A stretch of 64,000 nt of DNA from VXMO01 sp034422835 (lineage in GTDB: Bacteria > Chloroflexota > Dehalococcoidia > UBA6926). Numbering within the stretch: the stretch's first letter is position 1; each line of letters starts with the position of its first letter. A program made the translations under genes and the position numbers. The DNA lies in NCBI GenBank assembly GCA_034422835.1, contig DAOUJJ010000003.1:62001-126000 (forward strand). The letters are read 5' to 3'. Positions 8,010 through 17,751 of this stretch are shown here, in pieces. Under the pieces are notes generated by a model. The model was not told the DNA's origin, did not search any database, and was given only the letters and a program-made list of their open reading frames with translations.

Positions 8010-9578
8010 ATGGCGAGGAACCCCCGTTCTGGCTTGATTATTTTCTTGATTGTCGCTCTCGTTGCGGCCTGCACTGATTCTTCCGTGTCCCTGGAGCCGA
8101 CTGCTGAGCCAAGCTCCAGCACAACGACGACTGTGTCAATCTCAAGAGCTGCACCTTTGGGGGGGCCAGGGCTGAGAGAGCGTGTGTTCGATGCGAAGGT
8201 CATCGCGCGAGTGCGCCTGTTGAACACCCAGCGGCGAGCCGAATCTGCGGGAGGAAACGTCTACCAAGGAATTATCGAATACGAATTCGAGGTGCTTGAA
8301 TATCTGAAGGGGTCGGGAGGCAACCGGTTGACGGTAACGGCGTATTTGAATCGCAGCCTCGAATTAGCTAAGGAGTTGCGCGATACTCTTGACTCAGACT
8401 ATGTCTACAGTCCCGCCCATGATGTAAACCCGTATACGACGATGGAAAGCGCGTTAGAGGCTATCCGGGCATGGGAGTTGGACACACGTTGGGATAATCG
8501 CGAGGCTATCATCCTTGTTCCTCAAGAGACAGTGCCAGGCTCTGCCAGCGGGACCGAGGGGACCGCCGACGCAACGCTCCGGTATTCATTCGGCCCTGTG
8601 TTCGGCTTGGCGGACGACGAGCTTTATCGAACATGGCTGCCTGCTGAGGCAAGTGTTGGCGGCGCCACGGGAGCCACTGAAACGCGTTTCCTCCTGGAAG
8701 TGCCGAGCCTAAGTGCATCTGCAGGAGCCACAGGATCCTCGTCCCAATCGGCGAGCACGACGGTTCCGAAATTGAAGACGTTCATCGCTGGACTGGACGC
8801 ATGGGTTAGGAAAGGTGGGAATGATCCCGCGTATTTCGACTGTGTTCGCGCCAGCTTTGTTCTTGAGAGGGACCTCAATGGTTCGAAGGAGCGAGGGGAA
8901 CCTCCTACTCCTGCTTGGAATTTGAGTTTTTCCAGTGGTCTGCCAGCTTGGACAGTCATTCCGGATGCACATGATGGTTCCTTGGAGGGAAGATTCTGGC
9001 TCTCTGGGCCCGATGCGGGCCTCATCACCTTCGCAGATGGGAATGTACGAGCTACTCGTCCTCTTGCGACAGGAAGATACCTCGTCTATCACAATTTCCA
9101 AGCGCCGCAACATATACCCTGCAATTACTATCCCAGTGAGTACATTGATGCTCATGCAATGGACATCGCCGTCACCGCTCCCACCGGCACGCTCCATGAG
9201 GCGCTCCTTGATCCGGTGGACCTGACAGGTGGAGGCGTTGGAGTGTCGGGTTCCTCCGGGGTTATTGATCCGGATGAGTTCACGGTCGGCAGCAATGAGT
9301 ACGAGATCGAAAGCATCGTGTGGGATGAGGATATCGTGTGGGATGAGGATGATGATGAGGTCGTTCTGACGCTGGATGAGCATGTCTCGTTGTCCGGGAA
9401 GGCGCTTGATTTCATCGAGTTGGACGGGTCCATCGACACATCCCTGAACGTTTCGGATGCGACCGTCGACCAAACGGCCGCCACATGGACATGGAGCCTC
9501 ACAAGCGCGCCATGGGAAGACGGCGACACGTTGATGCTGCGCATCCGCGAAGGCTCAGCCCCCGCACCTTCCCCCTAG
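8010..9578 (+). CDS. Putative secreted lipoprotein of unknown function
   Basis: 522 residues. The start MARNPRSGLIIFLIVALVAAC is a lipoprotein signal with Cys21 as probable lipidation site; GGAG lies about 8 bases before the ATG. A Ser/Thr-rich spacer leads to two unassigned globular parts. The C-terminal ~110 residues contain YEIESIVWDED and, later, WTWSLTSAPWEDGDTLMLRIREG, which looks like a self-contained beta-rich domain. Within it IVWDED is duplicated in tandem (DNA repeat near 9318-9350), giving an acidic DEDDDE run. It stands alone between two repeat blocks. I recognise no family for the whole protein. Confidence 0.65.
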   Translation: MARNPRSGLIIFLIVALVAACTDSSVSLEPTAEPSSSTTTTVSISRAAPLGGPGLRERVFDAKVIARVRLLNTQRRAESAGGNVYQGIIEYEFEVLEYLKGSGGNRLTVTAYLNRSLELAKELRDTLDSDYVYSPAHDVNPYTTMESALEAIRAWELDTRWDNREAIILVPQETVPGSASGTEGTADATLRYSFGPVFGLADDELYRTWLPAEASVGGATGATETRFLLEVPSLSASAGATGSSSQSASTTVPKLKTFIAGLDAWVRKGGNDPAYFDCVRASFVLERDLNGSKERGEPPTPAWNLSFSSGLPAWTVIPDAHDGSLEGRFWLSGPDAGLITFADGNVRATRPLATGRYLVYHNFQAPQHIPCNYYPSEYIDAHAMDIAVTAPTGTLHEALLDPVDLTGGGVGVSGSSGVIDPDEFTVGSNEYEIESIVWDEDIVWDEDDDEVVLTLDEHVSLSGKALDFIELDGSIDTSLNVSDATVDQTAATWTWSLTSAPWEDGDTLMLRIREGSAPAPSP

Positions 9579-9595
9579 CTCAACTCAGACCTGCC

Positions 9596-9640
9596 TGTCA
9601 TTCTGAGCGCAGCGCAGCGGAGTCGAAGAATCCAAAGCCT
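9596..9640. repeat. Dispersed repeat copy
   Basis: One copy of the family TCATTCTGAGCGCAGCG...GAGTCGAAGAATCC, also present near 1091 (inverted) and 35395. It fills most of the gap between the lipoprotein and hydrolase genes. Confidence 0.75.
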
Positions 9641-9686
9641 CAATTACCCCAACCAACCCCCGCCGCGCCAACTGCACCGGGAAGGA

Positions 9687-10490
9687 CTAGGGTTCAGTTC
9701 CGCCTGCCACGTAGGTCAGGTCCGGCACAATCGTCACAAAACGGTTGAGTGAGTCGTTGAGGATGTCCGGCATCTCAAGGTGCGGAAAATGCCGCGAGAG
9801 CGGGATCGTATCGAATGACGCGTGCTGCACCGCCCCCAGCAACTGCCCCGCCTGCGCCACAAGCGGATCATCCTCGCCATAGATGATGAGCGTCGGAGTC
9901 TGGATTGATCCAAGCCGCGAGGTGGCGTCCCACTTTGCCGCCGCCACGAAATCCCGCATAGAGGATGCCGGGCGCTGCGCGGAGCGTGTCGCTTTGAGCG
10001 CCTCCGCCGACATGGGCATGTGCGGCTCGCGCAGACCCCGCAGGGCGCGGCTCTCCAGGAAGCCCACGGGGTCCTCCAACAGGTCCGCCGCCGTGTCCGC
10101 CGCCCAGGGGAACGTGATTCCCGTCCCAATCAGCACCAAACCCTCAACCAGCCGCGGATGCCGGCTCGCGTACTCGATGGCTATGGCTCCGCCCAGCGAA
10201 TGTCCAACGAGCAGGACGGGCGAGATCCCCAATGTGTCGATGAACTCTTCCAGGAACGATGCCCAGTCAGGGACGTCCTCCAATGCCTCGCCCTTCGATT
10301 GTCCGTGACCAAGCAGGTCCAGCGCGACGGGCGTCTGTGCCGGCGCGAAGAATCTCAACTGGTCGGCAAACAGCCGATGATCCACCCCCGGCCCGTGTAT
10401 GAAAAGGATGCGAGCCCCCGGCGTGGCCCCGCCAATATCATGGGGACATTCGTAGTAGACGGACTCCCCGCCAATGGTGACGTGTGGCAT
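9687..10490 (-). CDS. Alpha/beta hydrolase
   Basis: 267 residues of a single alpha/beta-hydrolase fold. Visible are the oxyanion-side FIHGPG, the DLLGHGQSKG strand-turn, the nucleophile elbow GHSLGG (Ser in VGHSLGGAIA), the acid strand LIIYGEDDPLV and the catalytic His in SRHFPHLEMPD. Family members include esterases, haloperoxidase-like enzymes and C-C bond hydrolases; the substrate cannot be deduced. Transcribed divergently from selD, with 86 bases between the two starts. No signal peptide, so cytosolic. Confidence 0.85.
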   Translation of the reverse strand: MPHVTIGGESVYYECPHDIGGATPGARILFIHGPGVDHRLFADQLRFFAPAQTPVALDLLGHGQSKGEALEDVPDWASFLEEFIDTLGISPVLLVGHSLGGAIAIEYASRHPRLVEGLVLIGTGITFPWAADTAADLLEDPVGFLESRALRGLREPHMPMSAEALKATRSAQRPASSMRDFVAAAKWDATSRLGSIQTPTLIIYGEDDPLVAQAGQLLGAVQHASFDTIPLSRHFPHLEMPDILNDSLNRFVTIVPDLTYVAGGTEP

Positions 10491-10576
10491 GATTCTTCTA
10501 CTCTACATGACGGAGGCGCCCGCTATACTTGAAACACCGCCGCCGTTACGGGGCGCAAGGGAGGATAGGGATTCAC

Positions 10577-11617
10577 ATGTCAACGTCGGAACAGGTGAGG
10601 CTCACAAGCCTGTCCCACTGCGCCGGTTGAGCGGCCAAACTCGGCCCCGCCGAGCTTGCGCAGGTCTTGCGCAATCTGCCGCCCGTTAGCGACCCCAACC
10701 TGCTGGTCGGAATCTCCACCGGTGATGATGCTGCCGTCTATCGCCTCACCGATGACATTGCCATCATCCAGACCATCGATTTCTTTCCGCCCGTCGTTGA
10801 TGACCCGTACGACTACGGCGCGATAGCCGCGGCCAACGCGCTCAGCGATGTTTATGCAATGGGCGGCCACCCCATCATTGCCCTCAACGTCGCCGCGTTC
10901 CCTGACGCGCTCGACAAGGAGATCCTTGGGCGCATCCTGAAGGGCGGGGGGGATAAGGCGGCGGAGGCCGGCACGCTCATCGCCGGCGGCCACACAATCG
11001 AGGACCCTGAACCCAAGTACGGCCTCTCCGTCACGGGCATCGTGCAGCCCGGCCACCAGGTGGCGAATGTGGGCGCGCGGCCCGGCGATGCTCTCGTGCT
11101 GACAAAACCGCTCGGCTCCGGCGTGCTGACGACGGCGCATAAGAATGGCGCGCTCGATGCAGACACTCTCGCGGAGGTCGTGGCCATCATGGCGCAGCTC
11201 AACCGCGACGCGTCGGAGGCGATGATTGAGGTGGGCGTGAATGCCTGCACGGATGTCACGGGCTTTGGCCTGCTGGGACACCTTAAAGGGATGCTTGACG
11301 GCAGCGGCATTGGCGCAACACTGATCCTGTCAGACGTTCCAACGATCCCCGCCGCGTGGGAAATGATCGACCGCGGCTTTGTTCCCGGGGGCACGGGCCG
11401 CAACCGCCTGTGGATCGAGGACGCGGTGACCTGGCATCCGGATGTCACGGAGGCGGGGCGAATCATGCTCATGGACGCGCAGACGTCCGGGGGGCTGCTC
11501 ATCTCCGTGTCCGCCGACAAGCGTGATGCGCTGCTGAACGCGCTGCGAACGCGCAACACAACCGCCGCCGTGATTGGTCATATCACCGAACAACAGGGAC
11601 TCCATGTCCATCCCTGA
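10577..11617 (+). CDS. selD: Selenophosphate synthase SelD with in-frame UGA (selenocysteine)
   Basis: The frame opens at ATG 10577 behind AGGGAGGATAGGG and reads MSTSEQVRLTSLSHCAG-UGA-AAKLGPAELAQVL, continuing in the same frame to 11617 (346 residues if UGA is read). This aligns by eye with the E. coli start LTQYSHGAGCGCKISP: the UGA codon (10628-10630, residue 18) falls exactly on catalytic Cys17, and Lys21 on catalytic Lys20. Later landmarks include TGDDAAVY, DIAIIQTIDFFPPVVDDPYDYG, ANALSDVYAMGG, TDVTGFGLLGHL and AQTSGGLL. The enzyme makes selenophosphate from selenide and ATP for selenocysteine synthesis. Conventional gene calling would start too late and lose the active site. A SECIS-like hairpin follows the UGA. 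Confidence 0.95.
10631..10661 (+). promoter_or_regulatory. SECIS-like hairpin in selD
   Basis: Directly after the UGA, CTCGGC (10640-10645) and GCCGAG (10649-10654) form a perfect 6-bp stem over a CCC triloop. GCG at 10631-10633 can extend it by pairing with CGC at 10659-10661 across an internal loop. Bacterial SECIS elements lie just 3' of the UGA within the coding sequence and bind SelB. The fold was made by hand and the triloop is smaller than in the E. coli element, so this is a candidate. Confidence 0.55.
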
Positions 11618-11631
11618 GGAGATTTAACCCC

Positions 11632-12117
11632 ATGACCGCCCTTGAGATACCTCGACAATTCGTCGATGAGATGATCGCGCACGCTCAGCAGGATGATCCG
11701 AATGAGTGCTGCGGCATCTTGATTGGCGAGAACGGAGCGGTTATCGGCGTACGGCGTGTGACGAACATCGTCGATGACAAGAACAAGCCGTTCCGTTACC
11801 AGATGGCGCCTCTGGAATATGCGTCCATCGACGAGGAGTGCTCCGCGAACGGCTGGACGTTGTGGGGTTTCTACCATTCCCACACGCGCTCACAGGCGTA
11901 TCCGTCCAAGACCGATCAGAACCTGGCGTTCTGGCCGGGGACCAAAGATCCCATCTGGCCGGACTCCTACTACCTGCTCGTTTCCCTTGAGAATCAAGAC
12001 ACGCCCGTCGTGCGCGCCTACTCCATCTCCCCGCCGGATGCCGATTCAGGCGATGATTTCCGTGTCGACGAGCACGAACTCCTCGTGACTGAAACTCCAA
12101 CCCCCAATCCCGCCTGA
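11632..12117 (+). CDS. JAMM/MPN-domain metalloprotease
   Basis: 161 residues. The full JAMM metal-site signature is present: a Glu in DPNECCGILIG, then HSHTRSQAYPSKTD, a perfect H-x-H-x7-S-x2-D. This matches the small bacterial JAB1/MPN proteins (family M67) that cleave C-terminal tails from sulfur-carrier or ubiquitin-like proteins such as CysO. It starts 14 bases after the selD stop behind GAGGAG, so the two genes are very probably co-transcribed. A link to selenium or sulfur handling is suggested only by this position. Its stop codon overlaps the next start (TGATG). Confidence 0.85.
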   Translation: MTALEIPRQFVDEMIAHAQQDDPNECCGILIGENGAVIGVRRVTNIVDDKNKPFRYQMAPLEYASIDEECSANGWTLWGFYHSHTRSQAYPSKTDQNLAFWPGTKDPIWPDSYYLLVSLENQDTPVVRAYSISPPDADSGDDFRVDEHELLVTETPTPNPA

Positions 12118-12470
12118 TGTGCCTGATTGTCGCCGCCATCGCCGCGGCTGTTGGGTGGATAACCCTAGCCGCCACCGCTATCTGGTATCGAGTAGTTATG
12201 GTTCCTGAGCTTTACGTTGGCGATAGCGTTCTGCCGTTCGTGGCAATTGTGACGACAGGAGCGTTGGCATTTCTGGGCGTGCTTGTGGGGGCGCTGCGGC
12301 GCACGCAGGGCAGGGCGGACGGTCTGGCGGTCATGATCATCGCCTCGTTCGCCCTCGTTGTCATCATCTTCAGCGACTTGACGAGGGTGGGCGTGCTGAT
12401 TATCCCCGGATTTCTGATTTCAACCCTCGCGGCGGCCCTGCCCGCAGACAGGCCGTGGCAGCGGGGCTAG
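12117..12470 (+). CDS. Small integral membrane protein
   Basis: 117 residues with about four hydrophobic segments (near 1-23, 36-58, 70-85 and 90-108) separated by short Arg-rich loops (GALRRTQGRADG). It is translationally coupled to the JAMM protease by a TGATG overlap, and its 3' end meets the convergent toxin-like gene with a 4-base overlap. No family recognised; function unknown. Confidence 0.6.
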   Translation: MCLIVAAIAAAVGWITLAATAIWYRVVMVPELYVGDSVLPFVAIVTTGALAFLGVLVGALRRTQGRADGLAVMIIASFALVVIIFSDLTRVGVLIIPGFLISTLAAALPADRPWQRG

Positions 12471-12751
12471 CTCGGATTCAACAGGTCGTCAGCATTGGCA
12501 CGAGGGTTCAGGGAATACACCATGACGCTGCCGGAGTTGTCTACGGAGTAGATGGCTACCCACTCTTCAGTGAATAGTGCCCTGGTGCCGCGACGGTATG
12601 GGAACATATCCCAGTGAAACTTGTTGGTGGCGTCGACTTCGGGATCCAAAAGTAACGAGAAGAGAACAGTGATTCCATTGGCAAAGCCTGTCTGCGCCAG
12701 GCGGGCATTGACAGATGGGGTCCACCTAAGTTCAGGAACCTCCTTCGCCAC
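12467..12751 (-). CDS. Candidate toxin paired with Panacea antitoxin
   Basis: 94 residues, starting at GTG 12751 inside the last codons of the Panacea gene (20-base overlap), so the two are translationally coupled. The second half predicts short beta strands (RALFTEEWVAIYSVD, SVMVYSLNPR) in an order reminiscent of RelE/ParE-type folds, but no catalytic signature is clear. The toxin call rests on genetic context: Panacea (DUF4065) proteins commonly neutralise a small toxin encoded beside them. It could also be an unrelated hypothetical protein. Confidence 0.5.
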   Translation of the reverse strand: MAKEVPELRWTPSVNARLAQTGFANGITVLFSLLLDPEVDATNKFHWDMFPYRRGTRALFTEEWVAIYSVDNSGSVMVYSLNPRANADDLLNPS

Positions 12752-13337
12752 GCTCTTCCCTACGCTGTCTGATCTGTTCCATCATCTCTTCGGGAGAAGA
12801 GGCGGCGTAGTATCTTCCCTCGGCGAAATCCCTTACTGATTGCTCGTATTCGGCAATTATCTGGGGGTGTGACATCACTTTGGACAAGAGTGCCTTATTC
12901 TCTTCAATCCACGGTTCGGCATAGTATTCCCGAATCATATCGTTGGAAATTACTGCGTTCTTTTGCGTTCGCGCCCACGGTCCGTCCGGTGAATGTGTCA
13001 GATCGGAGAGTGTCAGCGCGCCAACATGGCCATAGGTACGGAAGCACCAATCGATTGCGCCATGATCCTCAATGGGCTCTGCCACTTGGTCGCGCAAAAA
13101 AATAGGCTCTGTTACAGGCTTGGCCCCATACGACTTTAGAGCGTCGTAAACGTCACGGATGACGGGGCCATGTTCCCAAGCCTCAAACGTTTGCTTAATC
13201 AGGGGTGTCTTGTGAAAGGCCAAAAACCGGGCATGTGAAAAGAACACCAGCTTTTGCACGTGCATTGGAGTAAGCGCACGCCCATCATCCAGTCCACGCC
13301 GGATGAACTCATTCGCAATTTGTCTAGCGTCGTACAT
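12732..13337 (-). CDS. Panacea (DUF4065/SocA-like) domain antitoxin
   Basis: 201 residues. The N-terminal two thirds carry the Panacea-domain landmarks ARQIANEFIRRG, LTPMHVQKLVFFSHA, FEAWEHGPVIRDVYDALKSYG and, later, LTLSDLTHSPDGPW. The domain is known from the phage-derived GepA protein, the SocA adaptor and a large group of antitoxins able to neutralise unrelated toxins. The C-terminal ~45 residues are charged and helical. It precedes and overlaps a 94-residue partner, the usual antitoxin-first order. Assignment of the domain is firm; antitoxin activity is inferred. Confidence 0.8.
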   Translation of the reverse strand: MYDARQIANEFIRRGLDDGRALTPMHVQKLVFFSHARFLAFHKTPLIKQTFEAWEHGPVIRDVYDALKSYGAKPVTEPIFLRDQVAEPIEDHGAIDWCFRTYGHVGALTLSDLTHSPDGPWARTQKNAVISNDMIREYYAEPWIEENKALLSKVMSHPQIIAEYEQSVRDFAEGRYYAASSPEEMMEQIRQRREERGEGGS

Positions 13338-13409
13338 AGCACACCATCATATGTCTCATCTTACTCCGCGTGGCAATCAGGACGTGTCATGTGGATTACA
13401 GCGAAGAAT

Positions 13410-14312
13410 TTAATTTCCGCCCTCGCTGCGGCGGGATGCTAGCCATGAGTCTACGATCTGCTGGAGGAGTTCAAGTTCCTGGAGCTTGAGTTTGCCTGCG
13501 GCTTTGAGGGCCTCCGCCAGCATGTTCTGCGACTGCGCTTCCTGCATCGTCGTGCCCGCGTCAAGGCTGCCCTGCGACTTCCACCAGAGCTCTATATCCG
13601 CGTCGTCGGCGTGCTCGATGTCCTTTTCGATTAGCCTCAGGAAATGCGTCCGCATATACTGCGTCACACGCTCCTCTTCACCCTCCGGGGTCTGGATCCA
13701 CAAAACGCTGCCGTCGGATCGGACATAGCGGCTTTGGGGTGTACCGACGGCGCTTGACTGAGTCTGCGGTGTGGCAGGAGGCGGTGAGGTTGATGCCGGT
13801 GTTTGAGAAGTGGGCGCGCCATCCCCGGTTGGTGAATACCTGGGCGCGGGCGGCAGGCCGCCACCCGGCTGGTAACGCGGCGGCGCGCCGAGCGGACTTG
13901 TGCTTGGCGGCGGGACAGGTCGGTCGAGAGGCCGTGCGGCCTGCTGCGGCTGTGTCTCCATCCTCTGGGTATTCGCCGGAGCGGCCAATGGCGGCCGGTT
14001 GAGCTCCTCCTCAAGGGGATCGCTGGGGTTGATGATCTGGGGGAGGTTCAGGATCTTGAGCTCCCGCGTCACCATGTCCGTCGCGGACTCGGTAGGGAGC
14101 TTGTCCGTCACACGCTCGCCGGTCTCATCCTCTTGCGACCGCAGTTCAAAGAACTTCTCGACCTGCTCATCCGTCGCCTCTTCCGGGGTCGCGCCCGTCA
14201 GGCGGTAAAAGTGCATCCGGTTGACGCCGGCCATGATGACCTTGTCGCCGTCTTTGGTGAAACGCGCGACGCCGTTGCCGCCGAGTTCAAAATACCTGCT
14301 TGGCGGGGCCAT
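13410..14312 (-). CDS. Hypothetical protein with Pro-rich linker, coupled to cimA
   Basis: 300 residues. The start MAPPSRYFELGGNGVARF at 14312 overlaps the cimA stop codon region, so translation is probably coupled; a longer frame into cimA is unlikely. Layout: a small N-terminal domain to ~residue 75, an acidic helical region, a Pro/Ser/Thr/Gln linker of ~90 residues, then a C-terminal part with YVRSDGSVLWIQTPEGEEERVTQ and a helical end containing KAAGKLKLQELELLQQIVD. No transmembrane segment or signal. It is the last gene of the branched-chain amino acid operon by position, but nothing in it suggests an enzyme of that pathway. Confidence 0.6.
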   Translation of the reverse strand: MAPPSRYFELGGNGVARFTKDGDKVIMAGVNRMHFYRLTGATPEEATDEQVEKFFELRSQEDETGERVTDKLPTESATDMVTRELKILNLPQIINPSDPLEEELNRPPLAAPANTQRMETQPQQAARPLDRPVPPPSTSPLGAPPRYQPGGGLPPAPRYSPTGDGAPTSQTPASTSPPPATPQTQSSAVGTPQSRYVRSDGSVLWIQTPEGEEERVTQYMRTHFLRLIEKDIEHADDADIELWWKSQGSLDAGTTMQEAQSQNMLAEALKAAGKLKLQELELLQQIVDSWLASRRSEGGN

Positions 14313-14313
14313 G

Positions 14314-15939
<1,626 letters not shown>

Positions 15940-15979
15940 TGCGTTGTCCTCTGACCTGTTTCTCTATATCAACTATAGG

Positions 15980-17125
15980 CTATAGCGGTCGAGGCACTCG
16001 CGCCCGCTCAGGATTCTCGATCCTCTCAATGACCGCGTCCGCCATCTCCGTGGTCTTGACCACCTGCGTGTCTGAGTCTGCAACGCCCACGCCCGCAACG
16101 TCCGCCGTGCGGTAGCCCGCCGCCAGCGTTGCATCGACCGCCGCCTCAACGGCATCCGCTTCCTCGTTCAGCCCGAACGAGAGCCGCAGCATCATCGCGG
16201 CGCTGGAAATGGCGGCCAGCGGATTCGCGATGCCCTGGCCGGCGATGTCCGGCGCGGAGCCGTGAATCGGCTCATACATGCCGTACAGCCCGCCGCCGCG
16301 CTTGCGAATCTTCTTGGTGCCGAGGCTTGCGGAGGGCAGCATGCCCATCGAGCCCGCCAGTACGGACGCCTCGTCGGTCAGGATGTCGCCAAACATGTTC
16401 TCCGTGACGATAACGTCGAACTCCGCAGGACGCTGAATGAGCATCATCGCGCAGGCGTCGACGAGGATGTGGCTCACGGACACGTCGGGATTCTCCTCCG
16501 CCATCTCCTGAGCCACCTCGCGCCACAGGCGGGACGATGCCAGCACGTTCGCCTTGTCCACGGACGCCAGTCGTCCGCGCCGCCCGCGGGCAAGGTCAAA
16601 GCCCACCTGCAACACCCGGCGAATCTCCTTCTCCGTGTACTTGAGCGTATCGACCGCCTTGCGGCCCTGCGAATCGTCCCAGCGTTTCTTGGGTTCTGCG
16701 AAATACAGCCCGCCCGTCAGCTCCCGCACAACGATCAGGTCGACCCCGTCGATGACCGTGCTCTTGATCGGTGAGGCTCCCAGCAGCTCCGGCACAACCT
16801 TGACAGGCCGCAGGTTCGCAAACAGCCCCATCCCGCGACGCAGCGCGAGCAGCCCCGCCTCGGGCCGTGTTCGGGCGCGTGGATCGTCCCACTTCGGCCC
16901 GCCAACAGCCCCGAACAGGATGGAGTCGGACTGTTTAGCGATGTTGAGGGACTCTTCCGGCAGGGCGCTGCCCGTCGCGTCGATGGCCGCGCCGCCAACA
17001 AGGGCCTCTCGGTACTCAAAGGAATGGCCGAACCGATTGCCGACGGCGGCGAGCATCCGCACGGCCTCGGCGGTGACTTCAGGGCCGATGCCGTCTCCCG
17101 GCATCAGCGCGATGGAGTAGTTCAC
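15980..17125 (-). CDS. leuB: 3-isopropylmalate dehydrogenase
   Basis: 381 residues. PGDGIGPEVTAEAVRML at the N-terminus, the NAD-site region LLALRRGMGLFANLRPV, the active-site VVRELTGGLYFAEPK, substrate residues in DVSVSHILVDACAM and VTENMFGDILTDEAS, and the late YEPIHGSAPDIAGQGIANP are all standard LeuB. It oxidatively decarboxylates 3-isopropylmalate, and 3-methylmalate in the citramalate route. Its ATG overlaps the leuD stop by four bases (ATGA), so leuD and leuB are translationally coupled. Confidence 0.97.
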   Translation of the reverse strand: MNYSIALMPGDGIGPEVTAEAVRMLAAVGNRFGHSFEYREALVGGAAIDATGSALPEESLNIAKQSDSILFGAVGGPKWDDPRARTRPEAGLLALRRGMGLFANLRPVKVVPELLGASPIKSTVIDGVDLIVVRELTGGLYFAEPKKRWDDSQGRKAVDTLKYTEKEIRRVLQVGFDLARGRRGRLASVDKANVLASSRLWREVAQEMAEENPDVSVSHILVDACAMMLIQRPAEFDVIVTENMFGDILTDEASVLAGSMGMLPSASLGTKKIRKRGGGLYGMYEPIHGSAPDIAGQGIANPLAAISSAAMMLRLSFGLNEEADAVEAAVDATLAAGYRTADVAGVGVADSDTQVVKTTEMADAVIERIENPERARVPRPL

Positions 17126-17730
17126 CTGGCGTCAGAAGTGACGGGCTCGAGGCCCGCACGCTCCTCGAATGCGGCGATGTCGTCCTCGTGCTGCATGGTG
17201 AGGCCGATGCTGTCCAGCCCGTTCAACAGGCAGTGCTTGCGGAACGGATCGATCTCGAAATAGGCCTCAAACCCCTCGCGGTCGTAGACGAGCTGCTTCT
17301 CAAGATCAACGGTCAACTCATAGCCCGGGCGGATGCGGTCGAGGATTTGCCGCACGATTTCCTCAGGCAGCTGCACGGGCAGCAGTCCGTTCTCAAAGCA
17401 GTTGTTGTAGAAGATGTCCGCAAACGTGGATGAGATGACAGCCTGGAATCCGAACTGCTGGAGTGCCCACGGCGCGTGCTCACGGCTTGAGCCGCTGCCG
17501 AAATTTGGGCCGGCAACGAGGATAATCGCCTCGCGGTAGCCCGGCCTGTTCAGCACGAACTCCGGGTTCTCGCCGCCGTCCGGCGTGTAGCGCCAATCAA
17601 AGAACAGGAACGGCCCGTAGCCCGTCCGCTCCACGCGCTTCAGGAACTGCTTGGGAATGATCGAGTCCGTATCAACGTTCGCGCGATCCATCGGCGCTGC
17701 GGAACCTGTATGTGAAATGAACTTTTCCAT
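17122..17730 (-). CDS. leuD: 3-isopropylmalate dehydratase small subunit
   Basis: 202 residues, usual length for the bacterial LeuD that pairs with LeuC. Visible motifs are RANVDTDSIIPKQFLKR near the start, the swivel-domain FGSGSSREHAPWALQQFGFQAVI, and FYNNCFENGLLPVQL. Together with LeuC it isomerises 2-isopropylmalate to 3-isopropylmalate. The start lies 21 bases after the leuC stop; the end overlaps leuB. Confidence 0.97.
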   Translation of the reverse strand: MEKFISHTGSAAPMDRANVDTDSIIPKQFLKRVERTGYGPFLFFDWRYTPDGGENPEFVLNRPGYREAIILVAGPNFGSGSSREHAPWALQQFGFQAVISSTFADIFYNNCFENGLLPVQLPEEIVRQILDRIRPGYELTVDLEKQLVYDREGFEAYFEIDPFRKHCLLNGLDSIGLTMQHEDDIAAFEERAGLEPVTSDAR

Positions 17731-17751
17731 GTCTGCCCCTGTTTTATGGCC

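Noticed and set aside
10628..10630. UGA in selD as an inactivating mutation or a later start
   Set aside because: The UGA is exactly on the catalytic residue, both sides keep the family sequence, and a hairpin follows; a start after it would remove the active site.
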